Positions 1 to 10,212 are shown, counted from the stretch's first letter. The stretch is 64,000 nucleotides of DNA from Amycolatopsis sp. FDAARGOS 1241 (GCF_016889705.1 NZ_CP069526.1:7265001-7329000); one strand, 5' to 3'. Notes: generated by a model from the sequence alone, not told the origin. Made by a program: numbers and translations.

Positions 1-116
1 GCGACGCGTTCGTCTGCGGCCCGCCCGGGATGACGTCGGCGGTGCTGCGCAGCCTGCGGGAGCTGCGCGTGCCGGCGGGTCAGGTCCACGCCGAGCGGTT
101 CAGCCTGGCCGCGTGA
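1..116 (+). CDS. Ferredoxin/flavin reductase, C-terminal end only
   Basis: The window opens inside this gene; the last 37 codons are visible, read from base 3 to the TGA at 114-116. The peptide contains VCGPPGMTSAV, the NAD(P)-binding CGP motif near the end of ferredoxin-NADP reductase-type flavoproteins, and ends in the usual HAERFSLAA-like tail. It is followed 10 bases later by an FMN-binding protein and then an FMN transferase. That trio is typical of actinobacterial membrane ferric-reductase-like electron transfer modules, so the missing part probably holds a heme-binding membrane domain. The family call is seen in the motif; the membrane part is inference. Confidence 0.75.
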   Translation, partial: DAFVCGPPGMTSAVLRSLRELRVPAGQVHAERFSLAA

Positions 117-126
117 GGGGTTCACG

Positions 127-522
127 ATGAAGAAGACGATCTTCGTGGTCGCGCTGTCGATCGCCGGGTTCATCGCCGTGTGGCGGTTCGACCCGGCACC
201 CGCGTCGACCGCCACGACACCACCGGCGAGCGCGGCACCATCCACTTCGGCCGGTTCCGGCGCGGTCACCACGCAGGGCACGGCCGAATCGACCGAGTTC
301 GGCACCGTGCAGGTGCAGGTGGCCTTCGACGGCAGCCGGATCACCGACGTCACGCTCGTGCAACAGCCCGACAGCGGCCGCGGCGTCGACGCGATCCCGC
401 TGCTGCGCGAGGAAGCCCTGCAGGCGCAGAGCGCGGACATCGGCACGGTCTCGGGCGCGACGCAGACCAGCGAGTCGTACATCAAGTCGCTGCAGGCGGC
501 GCTCGACGCGCGGAGGTCGTGA
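127..522 (+). CDS. Exported FMN-binding domain protein
   Basis: A 131-residue protein with an N-terminal signal or anchor (KKT followed by a hydrophobic stretch to about residue 20), a Thr/Pro/Ala-rich linker, and an FMN_bind domain from about residue 58. It contains SGATQTS, where Thr112 fits the [S/T]GA[T/S] acceptor that receives FMN through a phosphoester bond. Its stop codon overlaps the start of the ApbE-type gene that would attach the flavin, and the reductase upstream would supply electrons. The likely role is a surface electron carrier. No RBS is obvious, but the ATG fits the signal peptide well. Confidence 0.85.
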   Translation: MKKTIFVVALSIAGFIAVWRFDPAPASTATTPPASAAPSTSAGSGAVTTQGTAESTEFGTVQVQVAFDGSRITDVTLVQQPDSGRGVDAIPLLREEALQAQSADIGTVSGATQTSESYIKSLQAALDARRS

Positions 523-1259
523 TGACCACACTCGTGGAGCACGTGATGGGCCTGCCGGTGTCGCTCGACCTGCGCGGCGAAGGCGATTTCGCGGCCGCGG
601 TGGCCGATGCGTTCGCCTGGCTGCACGACGTGGACGCCCGGTTCAGCCCGTTCCGCGCCGACAGCGAGGTGTGCCGCCTCGACCGCGGCGAGCTCGCCGC
701 CCGCGAGCTCAGCGCCGACCTCGACGAAGTCCTCACCCTGTGCGCGTACTACGAAGACCTCTCCGGCGGCGCGTTCTCCGCACGGTTGCCCGGACGTGGT
801 CTGGACCCCTCCGGCGTCGTCAAGGGCTGGGCCGTGCAGCGCGCGGCCGAGCGGCTCCACGCGGCGGGCGCGCGCCGGTTCTGCCTCAACGCGGGTGGCG
901 ACGTCGTGACGGAGGGCGAGCCGGAGCCGGGACGGCCGTGGCGCGTCGGCGTCCGCCACCCCGAACGGACGGACGCCGTGTGCGCCGTGCTCGCCTCACG
1001 TGACGGCGCCGTCGCCACTTCCGCCGCGTACGAACGCGGCGCGCACGTACTCGACGGCCGCACCGGACTCCCGGCGACCGGCCTGCTGAGCGTGACGATC
1101 GTCGCCGAAAACCTCACGCACGCCGACGCGCTGGCCACCGCCGCCTTCGCGCTCGGCACCGACGGCATCGATTGGGCCGCCGGGCAACCCGGCTGCGACG
1201 TGCTGATCGTCGACGCGCAACGGCGCGTGCACCGCTCCCCCGGACTCGCGCTCGCCTGA
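522..1259 (+). CDS. apbE: FAD:protein FMN transferase (ApbE family)
   Basis: A 245-residue ApbE-type enzyme that moves FMN from FAD onto a Thr of FMN-binding proteins, here probably the product just upstream. Seen in the sequence: DPSGVVKGWAV near residues 95-105, LNAGGD at 122-127, a GAHVLDGRTG segment near 173-182 and THADALATAAF at 199-209, all family hallmarks around the FAD/Mg site. The ATG at 522 overlaps the previous stop codon, indicating translational coupling. It lacks a lipoprotein signal, unlike many Gram-negative ApbE proteins, so the site of action is uncertain. Confidence 0.88.
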   Translation: MTTLVEHVMGLPVSLDLRGEGDFAAAVADAFAWLHDVDARFSPFRADSEVCRLDRGELAARELSADLDEVLTLCAYYEDLSGGAFSARLPGRGLDPSGVVKGWAVQRAAERLHAAGARRFCLNAGGDVVTEGEPEPGRPWRVGVRHPERTDAVCAVLASRDGAVATSAAYERGAHVLDGRTGLPATGLLSVTIVAENLTHADALATAAFALGTDGIDWAAGQPGCDVLIVDAQRRVHRSPGLALA

Positions 1260-1326
1260 AACCGCCTCGCGCGGGACCCGGTGATTCGGGCAGACTGCGG
1301 GCACATCGAGCACCCCGGGGGAATGC

Positions 1327-1707
1327 ATGCCGTCCGTCGTCGAGAACACCACCTTCGACTGCCGCGACGCCTACGCGCTGGCGCAGTTCTGGAGCGGTGT
1401 GCTCGGCCGCCCGATCGCCGACGGGGATTCCCCGGGCGACCCGGAGGTCGGCATCGAGCTCGGCCACGGCGGCACCCTGCTGTTCATCGAGGTCCCCGAG
1501 AGCAAGACGGTGAAAAACCGCGTGCACCTGTGCCTGAGGCCGGACGTCGCGCGCGACACCGAGGTCGGCCGCCTGCTCGCCGCCGGCGCAACCATGTTCG
1601 ACGACCGGCGCCGGCCCGACGGCACCGGCTGGGCCGTGCTGCTCGACCCCGAGGGCAACGAGTTCTGCGTGTTGCGCAGCAAAGCCGAGAAGGCGGCGAC
1701 GGCGTGA
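1327..1707 (+). CDS. VOC (glyoxalase-like) family protein
   Basis: A 126-residue single-unit VOC protein (glyoxalase_6 type). The start has the pattern of a first beta strand followed by DAYALAQFWSGVLGRP, and the end has WAVLLDPEGNEFCVL, the typical C-terminal strand with the metal or substrate Glu. Such proteins are dimeric and include metal-dependent isomerases, dioxygenases and resistance proteins; no substrate can be read from the sequence. The stop codon overlaps the GTG of the methyltransferase gene, so the two are co-translated. Confidence 0.75.
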   Translation: MPSVVENTTFDCRDAYALAQFWSGVLGRPIADGDSPGDPEVGIELGHGGTLLFIEVPESKTVKNRVHLCLRPDVARDTEVGRLLAAGATMFDDRRRPDGTGWAVLLDPEGNEFCVLRSKAEKAATA

Positions 1708-2525
1708 CCGACTCGTTCGCCGTCAACCGCGCCAATTGGGACGAACGCGCGGTGGTGCACGCGAAGTCGGAGTACTACGGCTTCGAGAAGTTCCGCACGG
1801 ATCCGGTGTACCTCTCCGACGTCGTGCGGTTCGACCTGCCGCGGCTCGGGGACGTCACGGGTCTGCGCGGCGTGCACCTGCAGTGCCACCTCGGGACCGA
1901 CACGCTGTCGCTGTCACGGCTGGGCGCGAAGATGTCCGGCCTCGACCTCTCGCCCCGGTCGCTGGCCGAGGCGCGCAACCTCGCGCAAAGCGTCGGCGCG
2001 GACATCGATTACCACGAGGCCAACACCTGCGACGCGGTCGATGTCTTCGGGGAGAACAGGTTCGACCTCGTGTACACCGGGGTGGGCGCGCTGTGCTGGC
2101 TGCCGAAGATCGACCGGTGGGCCGGGATCGTCGCGCGGCTGCTGAAGCCGGGCGGCCGGCTGTTCGTGCGCGAGGGCCACCCGATGCTGTGGACGCTCGA
2201 CGACGAAGCCGAACGCGGCTGGCCGAAGTACGCGTATTTCGAGCACGAAGAACCGCTCGTGTTCGCGGAGGAAACCACCTACGTCGAGACCGACGGCCCG
2301 ATCGTCAACAGCACGACGCATTCGTGGAACCACTCGCTCGGCGAAATCATCACCGCGCTGCTCGGCCACGGTCTCACGCTGACCGCGTTCACCGAGCACG
2401 ACACCGTGCCCTGGAACGCTCTGCCGAACGAGATGGAACCGGCCGGTGGCGGCGAATGGCGGCTTCGCGACAACCCGGAGCGGATCGCGGCGAGCTACAC
2501 CCTGCAGGCGGTGAAGCCCTCCTAG
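1704..2525 (+). CDS. Class I SAM-dependent methyltransferase
   Basis: A 273-residue protein starting at a GTG that overlaps the stop of the VOC gene (GTGA). It has a Rossmann-type SAM site with GLRGVHLQCHLGTDTLSLS as motif I, GLDLS as the acidic end of strand 2, and LLKPGGRLFVREGHPM as the post-motif III strand. The C-terminal part contains STTHSWNHSLGEIITAL, often seen in the actinobacterial branch of this family. The methyl acceptor is unknown. Coupling to a VOC protein suggests a small-molecule substrate, but that is inference. Confidence 0.8.
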   Translation: MTDSFAVNRANWDERAVVHAKSEYYGFEKFRTDPVYLSDVVRFDLPRLGDVTGLRGVHLQCHLGTDTLSLSRLGAKMSGLDLSPRSLAEARNLAQSVGADIDYHEANTCDAVDVFGENRFDLVYTGVGALCWLPKIDRWAGIVARLLKPGGRLFVREGHPMLWTLDDEAERGWPKYAYFEHEEPLVFAEETTYVETDGPIVNSTTHSWNHSLGEIITALLGHGLTLTAFTEHDTVPWNALPNEMEPAGGGEWRLRDNPERIAASYTLQAVKPS

Positions 2526-2534
2526 AGTGCGGGC

Positions 2535-3530
2535 ATGACTCGTGCTCTCGTCGCCGTCGCCGCGCTGGGCGGCACCATCTCCATGGCCCCGGACCGCTCG
2601 ATCGAAGACGGGGTGGTGCCGCGGCTGACCGCCGAGGACCTGCTCGGTGATCTCGGTGCGCACCTGCCGATGGACGTCACCGCGGCCACGCTCGCCGGGA
2701 TCTCCAGCGCGTCGATGGACTACGCCACGCTGCTGCGCACCCGCGCCTGGGGCCTGGAGCAGGTCGCGGCCGGCGCGGCGGGACTCGTGGTGGTGCAGGG
2801 CACGGACACGCTGGAGGAAACCGCGTGGTTCTTCGAGCTGACGTGGCCCCACGACGTGCCGGTGGTCGTCACCGGCGCGATGCGCAACCCGAGCCTGCCG
2901 TCCGCCGACGGACCGGCGAACCTGCTCGCCGCACTCACCGTCGCCGCTTCACCGCGCAGCCGCGGGCGCGGCGCGCTGGTGGCCTTCAACGACGACGTGC
3001 ACACGGCCCGCTGGGTACGCAAGGCGCACGCGAGCCACGTCGAAGCGTTCTCGTCGAACCCGGCGGGACCGCTCGGGCTCGTCGCCGAGGGATCCGTCCA
3101 CTACTTCCACCCCGCCGGTTCGCGCGCGGCCGCGGTGCCGGTCGACAACGCGGACTTCGCCGGTCTAGTCCCGTTGCTGGAGGCGGGGATCGCGGACTCG
3201 GGTGAGCTGCTGTCGCTGGTGCTCGACGCCGGCGCTCGCGGCGTGGTCGTCGCGGCCGGCGGCGTCGGCCACGTCTCCACGGGCACGGCCGACGTGATCG
3301 CCACCGCGGATGTCCCGATCGTCGTCGCGACCCGCACCGGCGCCGGCACGACGTTCCGCGGTACCTACGGCTTCCACGGCTCCGAGTCGAGCCTGATCAA
3401 GGTGGGCGCCACGATGGCGGGCTGGCTCGACCCGCGCAAGTCCCGCGTGCTGCTGCAGGTCCTGCTCGCCACGGGCGCCTCGCGCGAGGCGATCGAGGCC
3501 GAGTTCCGGCTGCGCGGCGACCTGGACTGA
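2535..3530 (+). CDS. Asparaginase
   Basis: A 331-residue protein of the bacterial L-asparaginase family, hydrolysing asparagine to aspartate and ammonia. It shows both catalytic Thr motifs: ALGGTIS near residue 14 and VVQGTDTLEETAWF near residue 85, the second holding the Thr-Asp pair, with an MRNPS segment further on. No signal peptide is present, so it is probably cytoplasmic. It starts 9 bases after the methyltransferase stop and ends 2 bases before the convergent cysteine dioxygenase gene. Confidence 0.87.
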   Translation: MTRALVAVAALGGTISMAPDRSIEDGVVPRLTAEDLLGDLGAHLPMDVTAATLAGISSASMDYATLLRTRAWGLEQVAAGAAGLVVVQGTDTLEETAWFFELTWPHDVPVVVTGAMRNPSLPSADGPANLLAALTVAASPRSRGRGALVAFNDDVHTARWVRKAHASHVEAFSSNPAGPLGLVAEGSVHYFHPAGSRAAAVPVDNADFAGLVPLLEAGIADSGELLSLVLDAGARGVVVAAGGVGHVSTGTADVIATADVPIVVATRTGAGTTFRGTYGFHGSESSLIKVGATMAGWLDPRKSRVLLQVLLATGASREAIEAEFRLRGDLD

Positions 3531-3532
3531 GC

Positions 3533-4012
3533 TCAGTCCCGGACCGGCCCGCCCAGCGGCTCGAGGTGGAAGGGCCGCACGGCCCGCGGTCCGTCGCGGT
3601 AGACGTGCAGGCTGATGGCCGGGTCCGGGCCGGCGTTGCGCACCTCGTGCACGTAACCGGGACCGAACACGCGCGATTGGCCCGCCGCCAGCGCGTGCAC
3701 CTCGGTGACCGCACGGCCGTCGGGCGAGCGGCGCGCGACGGTCTCCGCCAGCCGGCCGGACACGACGGTGAACGCGCCGCTCGCGAACTCGTGGTCGTGC
3801 AGGTCGGTGTGCTGGCCGGGGAGCCAGGACAGCAGCCAGATCTCCTGGCCCCCGGCGGCGTCGACGAGCGCGGAGAAGCGCTCGTCGGGGTCGTAGCGCA
3901 GCAGGCCGGCCCAGCGTTCGCGGTCGGCGGCCACCTCGAGGGCGACGCGCACCGGGTGACGCAAGGCGGGGTTCTCGGGACGCAGCAGGGTGTTGTCCGG
4001 GACGGCGAACAT
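3533..4012 (-). CDS. Cysteine dioxygenase-type cupin
   Basis: A 159-residue cupin resembling bacterial type I cysteine dioxygenase, which oxidises cysteine to cysteine sulfinate with an Fe(II) centre. The segment HTDLHDHEFASGAF carries the His-x-His ligands, and a later GYVHEV supplies the third His. I chose the ATG at 4012, preceded by GAGGAAA, over an in-frame TTG at 4033. It is convergent with the asparaginase gene. A thiol dioxygenase with another substrate is possible. Confidence 0.8.
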   Translation of the reverse strand: MFAVPDNTLLRPENPALRHPVRVALEVAADRERWAGLLRYDPDERFSALVDAAGGQEIWLLSWLPGQHTDLHDHEFASGAFTVVSGRLAETVARRSPDGRAVTEVHALAAGQSRVFGPGYVHEVRNAGPDPAISLHVYRDGPRAVRPFHLEPLGGPVRD

Positions 4013-4212
4013 GAAGGGTTTCCTCGCAGGCAAAGGGTGTCGAGCTGGGCCGGGGCTGGGTTCACCGACAACAGCGACACGACACCGACGACGCCACGAC
4101 GGGGCCGAGGTCGCAGGACCCCCGCCGCACAGTCATCAGGCACGTCAGCACGCCGACAGCGAACCAGCACCGGCCAAGCGGGTCAACCGGTTCCCACCCT
4201 CTGGGAGCAAGA

Positions 4213-5238
4213 TCAGCTCCACTCGTGCTTCTGCGAGCGGCCCAGCAGTTCCGCACCGGCCTGCCGGGGATCGACCCCCTCGTGGCACACGCGGTGCATC
4301 GCGTCGGTGATCGGCATGTCGACACCGAGACCGCGCGCGAGCTCCCGGATCGACGAGCACGACGTCACGCCCTCGGCGACCTGCCCGCCCGCCGCGGCTT
4401 GCGCCTGTTCCAGCGTGTCGCCGCGGCCGAGCCGTTCGCCGAAGGTGCGGTTGCGCGAGAGCGGAGACGAGCACGTCGCCACGAGGTCGCCGAGGCCGGC
4501 CAGGCCCGCGAACGTCAGCGGATCGGCGCCGAGCTTCGCGCCCAGGCGCGCCATCTCCGCGAGCCCGCGCGTCATCAAGGTCGCCGCCGTGTTGGCGCCG
4601 AAGCCCATGCCGGCGGCCATGCCGCAGCTCAGCGCGATCACGTTCTTGCACGCGCCGCCCAGCTCGCAGCCGACGACGTCGGTGTTGGTGTAGGGGCGGA
4701 AGTACTGGTTCGAGCACGCCCGCTGGATCGCCATGGCGCGCTCGTGGTCGGTGCACGCCACCACCGCGGCGGCCGGTTGCGCGGCGGCGATCTCGCGCGC
4801 GAGGTTCGGACCGGACACCACGACGATCTCACCCGGGTCGACCTTCGCCAGCTCGGCGATGACCTCGCTCATGCGCTTGAGCGTGCCCAGCTCCACGCCC
4901 TTGGCGACGCTCACCAGGATCGCGTCGCGCGGCAACAGCGGCTGCCACGCGGTGAGGTTCGCGCGCAGGCTCTGGCTCGGCACCCCGAGGACCACCGCCT
5001 CGGCACCGTCGAGCGCCGCCGCCGGGTCGGCCGTCGCCGTGATGCGGCCGGGCAGCCGGGTGCCGGGCAGGTACGACTCGTTGGTGTGGCGCGTGGAGAT
5101 CTCGTCGGCGACCGACTCGCGACGCGCCCACATCGTCACGTCGCGCCCCGCGTCGCCGAGCACCTTCGCGAACGCCGTGCCCCACGAGCCGGCGCCGAGC
5201 ACGGTCACCCGCTGGACGTCGGTGGTGAAAGAGGCCAT
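4213..5238 (-). CDS. gpsA: NAD(P)H-dependent glycerol-3-phosphate dehydrogenase
   Basis: A 341-residue enzyme that reduces dihydroxyacetone phosphate to sn-glycerol 3-phosphate for phospholipid synthesis. The nucleotide-binding loop GAGSWGTA lies at residues 15-22, [10 protein letters not shown] near 141-150, and the catalytic Lys is in [10 protein letters not shown] (K198). Its ATG overlaps the stop of plsC by 1 base, so both phospholipid genes form one operon read leftward. Length and motifs are complete. Confidence 0.95.
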   Translation of the reverse strand: MASFTTDVQRVTVLGAGSWGTAFAKVLGDAGRDVTMWARRESVADEISTRHTNESYLPGTRLPGRITATADPAAALDGAEAVVLGVPSQSLRANLTAWQPLLPRDAILVSVAKGVELGTLKRMSEVIAELAKVDPGEIVVVSGPNLAREIAAAQPAAAVVACTDHERAMAIQRACSNQYFRPYTNTDVVGCELGGACKNVIALSCGMAAGMGFGANTAATLMTRGLAEMARLGAKLGADPLTFAGLAGLGDLVATCSSPLSRNRTFGERLGRGDTLEQAQAAAGGQVAEGVTSCSSIRELARGLGVDMPITDAMHRVCHEGVDPRQAGAELLGRSQKHEWS

Positions 5239-5942
5239 CAGGCGCCGTCCTCCGGCTTCTTCGCGGGCGGTTCCTCGTGCCGGATCTCGGCGAGCAGCCG
5301 GGTCACCTCGTCCATCATCAGCTTGGTGACCTGGCGCAGCGTCGAGGCGCTGCGGGTGTTCGCCCCGGCATAGGCCGAGAGGTCCAGCGGGTCGCCGACG
5401 AGGTGCGTCACGGTCTTGCGCGGGAACGGCGTGAGCTTCTTCGTGTAGCCGTTGTAGATCTGGTTGGTGCCCCAGCGCGCGATCGGGATCACCGGCACGT
5501 CGTTCTGCAGCGCGAGCCGCGCGACCCCGGTGAAGGACTCCTTGGGCCAGCCGGCCGGGTCTTTCGTGATCGTGCCCTCGGGGTAGATCACGATGAGCTT
5601 GCCTTCGGCCAGCGCCTCGTGCGCGGCCTTGAGGCTGTCGCCCGCCGCGCTCGACCCGCGCGCCACCGGGATCTGGCCGGAGCCGTCGACGACCTTCCCG
5701 AACACGGGGACGTGGCGCAGGCTCTCCTTGAGGAAGAACCGCGGCACGCGCTTCTGGCGGTGCACGAACACGGCGTCGACCACGGGGTCCAGGTGCGAGA
5801 TGTGGTTCATCACCAGCACCGCGGGCCCCTGCCTGGGGATCTTCTCCGCCCCGACGTACACCCGCTTCCCGATCGCGGTCAGCGGGTAGAACACAACCGC
5901 GGCCAGCCCCACCCAGAAGCCGCCCTTCTCACGCCGTGCCAA
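5238..5942 (-). CDS. plsC: 1-acyl-glycerol-3-phosphate acyltransferase
   Basis: A 234-residue PlsC-type acyltransferase that adds the second acyl chain to lysophosphatidic acid at the membrane. The HX4D catalytic motif is NHISHLDP (His47, Asp52), followed by [13 protein letters not shown], the YPEGT substrate loop and VIPIARW. I chose a TTG start at 5942 because a GAGGAGGA ribosome site lies just upstream and the protein begins with the usual basic residues and a membrane-interacting helix. It precedes gpsA in the same operon with overlapping codons. Confidence 0.88.
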   Translation of the reverse strand: MARREKGGFWVGLAAVVFYPLTAIGKRVYVGAEKIPRQGPAVLVMNHISHLDPVVDAVFVHRQKRVPRFFLKESLRHVPVFGKVVDGSGQIPVARGSSAAGDSLKAAHEALAEGKLIVIYPEGTITKDPAGWPKESFTGVARLALQNDVPVIPIARWGTNQIYNGYTKKLTPFPRKTVTHLVGDPLDLSAYAGANTRSASTLRQVTKLMMDEVTRLLAEIRHEEPPAKKPEDGA

Positions 5943-6055
5943 GTCTCCTCCTCGAACGGTCTGCTCTCCGGCAGATCCTGCCGCCCCGGGGTTCACGCAG
6001 TCCAGGGAGGGTGCGCTCACCACGAGCCTCGCCGGGATCGGGTAAAGATGGACGG

Positions 6056-6688
6056 GTGGACGTGGACCTGGTCGTGCCGTTGAAACACCCGCGTGAGGGC
6101 AAGTCGCGCCTGCGGGGCGCGCTCGCCGGGGTGGCGCACGCCGAGCTGGTGCTGGCCCTGGCGTACGACACGCTCGCGGCCGTGACGTCGGTGGCCGCCG
6201 TGCGGCGCGTGCTGGTGGTGGCCGCCGACCCGGCCGCGGTGTCCGAACTGGCCGGTCTGGGCGTGGAGCTGGTGAAGGAGTCCCGCGACGGCGGCCTGAA
6301 CGAAGCGCTGCGTCACGGTGAGGCTCTGCTGCGCGACGGCGACCCGGCTGGTGTCGTCGGTGCGCTGCAGGCCGACCTGCCGGCTCTGCGCGCGGGCGAC
6401 TTCGCGGCCGCGCTGGCCGAAGCGGCGGGGGCGCGCGCGTTCGTCGCGGACCGCCAGGGCACGGGCACGACACTGCTGCTGTCGGCGCCCGGAGCGCCAC
6501 TCGACCCGCGGTTCGGCGCCGGTTCCGCCCAGCGGCACACGGCTTCCGGCGCCGTCGCGCTGGCCGCCGGCCTGGGTTCCCTGCGCAGCGACGTGGACAC
6601 ATCGGACGATCTTCGGTACGCGGCCGCGCTCGGCTTCGGCAAACGCACGGCCGCGCTGCTGCCCGCCGAGACCGTCCCGATGGGTTGA
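6056..6688 (+). CDS. cofC: Phosphoenolpyruvate/2-phospholactate guanylyltransferase (F420 synthesis)
   Basis: A 210-residue CofC/FbiD-type nucleotidyltransferase that activates phosphoenolpyruvate or 2-phospho-L-lactate with GTP in coenzyme F420 synthesis. The N-terminal DLVVPLKHPREGKSRL matches the nucleotide-binding start of the family, and LQADLPALR carries the metal-binding Asp region; a late DVDTSDDL segment is also typical. The GTG at 6056 gives the family length. It is divergent from plsC and lies just before ppk, as in other actinobacteria. Confidence 0.85.
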   Translation: MDVDLVVPLKHPREGKSRLRGALAGVAHAELVLALAYDTLAAVTSVAAVRRVLVVAADPAAVSELAGLGVELVKESRDGGLNEALRHGEALLRDGDPAGVVGALQADLPALRAGDFAAALAEAAGARAFVADRQGTGTTLLLSAPGAPLDPRFGAGSAQRHTASGAVALAAGLGSLRSDVDTSDDLRYAAALGFGKRTAALLPAETVPMG

Positions 6689-6743
6689 GGTGTTCATTTG
6701 ACCTTCATCGCGGTCTGCGCAAACGGCGCCTCCGTAGTGAACA

Positions 6744-9215
6744 ATGGGCGTCGTGAGCACAGACGACGCCAGCACACCCGCCCGGAACGGACAGCCCGCC
6801 CGGCGGCGCAGGGCCAGCGTGGCGAAAGCTGACGCGCCTGCGACCCCGGCGCGCCGCACCAGCGCCGCGCGGAAGACGACCTCCGGCAAGACCGCCGACG
6901 CGGTGAAGACGGCTGCCCGCGCGACCGCCGCGAAGGCCGGCGCGAACGCGGCGGGCAAGCCGAAGACCGCGAAGGCCCCCGCCGCGAAGAGCGAGGCGAA
7001 CGCGCCCGCGGCGAAAACCCCGCGCGCCCGCAAGACCACCTCGGCCGCGGCCGTCACCACCGCGCGCCCGGCCCGCTCGCGCCGCACGGGGACCTCCGAG
7101 GGCGCCGTACCCTCGGCGCCGCCCGCTGTCACCTCGGCGTCGCCGCCCACCGCCGTCGAAACGCTGCCCGACGACAGGTACTTCAACCGGGAGCTGTCCT
7201 GGCTCGACTTCAACGCACGGGTGTTGGCTCTCGCCGAGGACGAGTCGCAGCCGCTGCTCGAACGGGCGAAGTTCCTCGCCATCTTCGCGTCCAATTTGGA
7301 CGAGTTCTACATGGTCCGCGTGGCCGGCCTGAAGCGCCGCGAAGACACGGGCCTGTCCGTGCGCAGCGCCGACGGCCTCACGCCGCGCGAGCAGCTGGAC
7401 TACATCGCCAAGCGCAACCAGGACCTGGTGGAGCGCCACACGAGCGCGTTCGAAGACCACCTGCGTCCGCAGCTGGCCAAGCAGGACATCCGGCTCGTCG
7501 GCTGGGCCGACCTCTCGGGCGCCGAACAGCTGCGGCTGTCGAGCTATTTCTCCGAGCAGATCTTCCCGGTGCTCACGCCGCTGGCCGTCGACCCGGCGCA
7601 CCCGTTCCCGTACATCTCGGGCCTGTCGCTCAACCTGGCGGTGACGGTGCGCGACCCGCAGGGCGGCACCGAGCGCTTCGCCCGGGTGAAGGTGCCGAGC
7701 AACGTGCCGAGGCTCATGCGCGTGGAGTCGGAACGCACCAACCGCACGGCGACGTTCCTGCCGCTGGAGGAACTCATCGCCGCGCACCTCGGCGAGCTGT
7801 TCACCGGCATGGAGGTCACGGAGCACCACGTGTTCCGCGTCACCCGCAACGCCGACTTCGAGGTGGAAGAGGACCGTGACGAGGACCTCCTGCAGGCCCT
7901 GGAGCGCGAGCTCGCGCAGCGGCGCTTCGGCCCGCCGGTGCGGCTCGAGGTCGCGGAGGACATGAGCGAGCACATGCTCGAGCTGCTGCTGCGCGAACTC
8001 GAGGTGGACCCGGCCGACGTCGTCGAGGTGCCGGGCCTGCTCGACCTGACCTGTCTGCACCAGCTGTCCGGTGTGGACCGCAAGGAACTCAAGGACAGGC
8101 CGTTCGTGCCGGCGACGCACCCGGCGTTCGGCGAGCGCGAGACGCCTAAGAGCGTGTTCGCGACGCTGCGCGAGGGCGACGTGCTGGTGCACCACCCGTA
8201 CGACTCGTTCTCCACGAGCGTGCAGCGCTTCATCGAGCAGGCCGCGGCCGACTCGAAGGTGCTGGCGATCAAGCAGACGCTGTACCGCACGTCGGGCGAC
8301 TCGCCGATCGTCGACGCGCTGATCGACGCCGCCGAGGCGGGCAAGCAGGTCGTGGCACTCGTCGAGATCAAGGCGCGCTTCGACGAACAGGCCAACATCA
8401 CGTGGGCGCGCACGCTGGAACGCGCGGGCGTGCACGTGGTCTACGGCCTCGTCGGGCTGAAGACGCACTGCAAGGTGTCGATGGTGGTGCGCCAGGAGGG
8501 TTCGACCATCCGCCGCTACTGCCACATCGGCACCGGCAACTACAACCCGAAGACCGCGCGCCTGTACGAGGACCTCGGCCTGCTCACGGCCGACCCGAGC
8601 ATCGGCGCCGACGTCACCGACCTGTTCAACGTGCTCACCGGCTACTCGCGGCAGGACACCTACCGCACGATCCTCACGTCGCCCCACGGCATCCGCCGCG
8701 GCATCGTCCGCTCGATCGGCGAGGAGATCGAGCTGGCGCGCGCCGGGCAGGCGGCCGGGATCCGGATCAAGTGCAACTCGCTCGTCGACGAGCAGGTGGT
8801 CGACGCGCTGTACCACGCTTCGCAGGCCGGGGTGCCCGTCGACGTGGTCGTGCGCGGCATCTGCGCGCTGAAGCCAGGTGTCGAGGGGCTGTCGGAGAAC
8901 ATCCGCGTGCGCTCGATCCTGGGCCGCTTCCTCGAGCACTCGCGGATCTTCCACTTCCGCGCGGGCGGCACCCACTGGATCGGCAGCGCCGACATGATGC
9001 ACCGCAACCTCGACCGCCGCATCGAGGCGCTCGTGCGCGTGAAGGACCCGAAGCTCACGAACCAGCTCGACGCCGTGTTCGACTCGGCACTCGACCCGGC
9101 CACGCGCTGCTGGGTCCTCACCGCGACCGGTGAGTGGCAGCCGTTCCCGGCGGCCGGTTCGCAGGTCCGTGATCACCAGGTTGAGCTGGCGAAGCTGCAC
9201 GGGGCCGCCGGATGA
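6744..9215 (+). CDS. ppk: Polyphosphate kinase with long Lys/Ala-rich N-terminal tail
   Basis: An 823-residue PPK1 that polymerises the gamma phosphate of ATP into polyphosphate. The conserved core starts near residue 145 ([12 protein letters not shown]). Phospho-His candidates are His575 in [12 protein letters not shown] and His594 in [20 protein letters not shown]. The first 140 residues are an unusual tail of Ala, Lys, Thr and Pro with motifs such as KAPAAKSEA, resembling the C-terminal tail of the nearby HU protein. No RBS is clear; a GTG at 6753 is an alternative start. The stop overlaps the next gene (ATGA), so kinase and Nudix gene are coupled. Confidence 0.93.
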   Translation: MGVVSTDDASTPARNGQPARRRRASVAKADAPATPARRTSAARKTTSGKTADAVKTAARATAAKAGANAAGKPKTAKAPAAKSEANAPAAKTPRARKTTSAAAVTTARPARSRRTGTSEGAVPSAPPAVTSASPPTAVETLPDDRYFNRELSWLDFNARVLALAEDESQPLLERAKFLAIFASNLDEFYMVRVAGLKRREDTGLSVRSADGLTPREQLDYIAKRNQDLVERHTSAFEDHLRPQLAKQDIRLVGWADLSGAEQLRLSSYFSEQIFPVLTPLAVDPAHPFPYISGLSLNLAVTVRDPQGGTERFARVKVPSNVPRLMRVESERTNRTATFLPLEELIAAHLGELFTGMEVTEHHVFRVTRNADFEVEEDRDEDLLQALERELAQRRFGPPVRLEVAEDMSEHMLELLLRELEVDPADVVEVPGLLDLTCLHQLSGVDRKELKDRPFVPATHPAFGERETPKSVFATLREGDVLVHHPYDSFSTSVQRFIEQAAADSKVLAIKQTLYRTSGDSPIVDALIDAAEAGKQVVALVEIKARFDEQANITWARTLERAGVHVVYGLVGLKTHCKVSMVVRQEGSTIRRYCHIGTGNYNPKTARLYEDLGLLTADPSIGADVTDLFNVLTGYSRQDTYRTILTSPHGIRRGIVRSIGEEIELARAGQAAGIRIKCNSLVDEQVVDALYHASQAGVPVDVVVRGICALKPGVEGLSENIRVRSILGRFLEHSRIFHFRAGGTHWIGSADMMHRNLDRRIEALVRVKDPKLTNQLDAVFDSALDPATRCWVLTATGEWQPFPAAGSQVRDHQVELAKLHGAAG

Positions 9216-10159
9216 GCGTGGACGTCCGCGCAGCCGGTGCAGTGCTGTGGCGCCACGCCGGCGACGGGATCGAAGTCGCCCTCGTGCACCGGCCCCGCTA
9301 CGACGACTGGTCGCTGCCGAAGGGAAAACTCGACGCCGGTGAGACCCTCGCCGCCGCGGCGGTGCGGGAAGTGCGAGAGGAAACCGGCTACCACACCGTG
9401 CTGGGCCGGCACGTCGCGCAGACCGCGTACGACGTGCCCGCCCGAAACGGCGCGAAGATGCTGAGCAAGACCGTCGACTACTTCAGCGGCGAAGCCGTGT
9501 CGGGTTCGTTCGAGGCCAACCACGAGGTCGACGAGCTGCGCTGGCTCGACCCCGTGGCGGCCGAGCGCTTGCTGACGAACTCCGCCGATGTCGGCGTGCT
9601 GCGGGGGTTCTGCTCCCTGCCGGCAACGCTCACGACCGTGCTGCTCGTCCGCCACGCCAAGGCGGGCAAGCGCGACGACTGGACCGGCGACGACGACCTG
9701 CGCCCGCTGTCGGACGCCGGTCTGCGCCAGGCCGAGGCACTGCGCACCCTGCTGCCGCTCTTCGGTCCGGACGACGTCTTCTCGGCCCCGCGGCTGCGGT
9801 GCGTGCAGACGGTCCGGGGTGTCGCGGAGGACCTCGGTGTCGAGATCCACCACGAGGAGCTGCTGTCCGAAGAGGGCTACTGGCCCGATCCGGTCCACGG
9901 GATCAACCGCCTGCTGGCCATCGCCGGTGCCGGTGGCACGCCGCTGATCTGCAGCCAGGGCGGCGTGATCCCGGACGTGGTGAGCGCTCTGGCCGACCGC
10001 GACGGCTTGGCGCTGCCCGCCGCCCGCGGCGGTGTGGTGCCGAGCAAGAAGGGCTCCCTGTGGGTCCTGTCGTTCCGCGCCGGTGACACCGGTCCCCAGC
10101 TCGTGGGCGCGGACTACTACCCCAGCCCGCTCCCCGCGCCGGCCCCGTCGCGGCACTGA
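9212..10159 (+). CDS. Nudix hydrolase fused to histidine phosphatase (MutT1-like)
   Basis: A 315-residue two-domain protein like mycobacterial MutT1. The Nudix box runs from G38 to G59 with the REVREETG core, and the histidine phosphatase motif [10 protein letters not shown] has His148. MutT1 proteins remove 8-oxo-dGTP/GTP and related di- and dinucleotides; the C-terminal domain takes off a further phosphate. Its ATG overlaps the ppk stop, which fits joint control of nucleotide and polyphosphate metabolism, though that link is inference. A terminator hairpin follows at 10171. Confidence 0.88.
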   Translation: MSVDVRAAGAVLWRHAGDGIEVALVHRPRYDDWSLPKGKLDAGETLAAAAVREVREETGYHTVLGRHVAQTAYDVPARNGAKMLSKTVDYFSGEAVSGSFEANHEVDELRWLDPVAAERLLTNSADVGVLRGFCSLPATLTTVLLVRHAKAGKRDDWTGDDDLRPLSDAGLRQAEALRTLLPLFGPDDVFSAPRLRCVQTVRGVAEDLGVEIHHEELLSEEGYWPDPVHGINRLLAIAGAGGTPLICSQGGVIPDVVSALADRDGLALPAARGGVVPSKKGSLWVLSFRAGDTGPQLVGADYYPSPLPAPAPSRH

Positions 10160-10170
10160 CCGGTTTCTGC

Positions 10171-10212
10171 GCGGAAGGCCTCCTCGTCGTTGTCGGCGGG
10201 GAGGCCTTCCGC
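10171..10212 (+). terminator. Terminator after ppk-mutT operon
   Basis: Perfect 13-bp stem: 10171-10183 pairs with 10200-10212, loop of 16 bases, followed by a short CTTTCC. It lies 12 bases after the Nudix gene stop. Confidence 0.75.

Noticed and set aside
6705..9200. Long minus-strand frame opposite ppk
   Set aside because: Mirror frame of a strongly conserved gene; Arg/Val/Leu/His-rich antisense product typical of high-GC codon bias.
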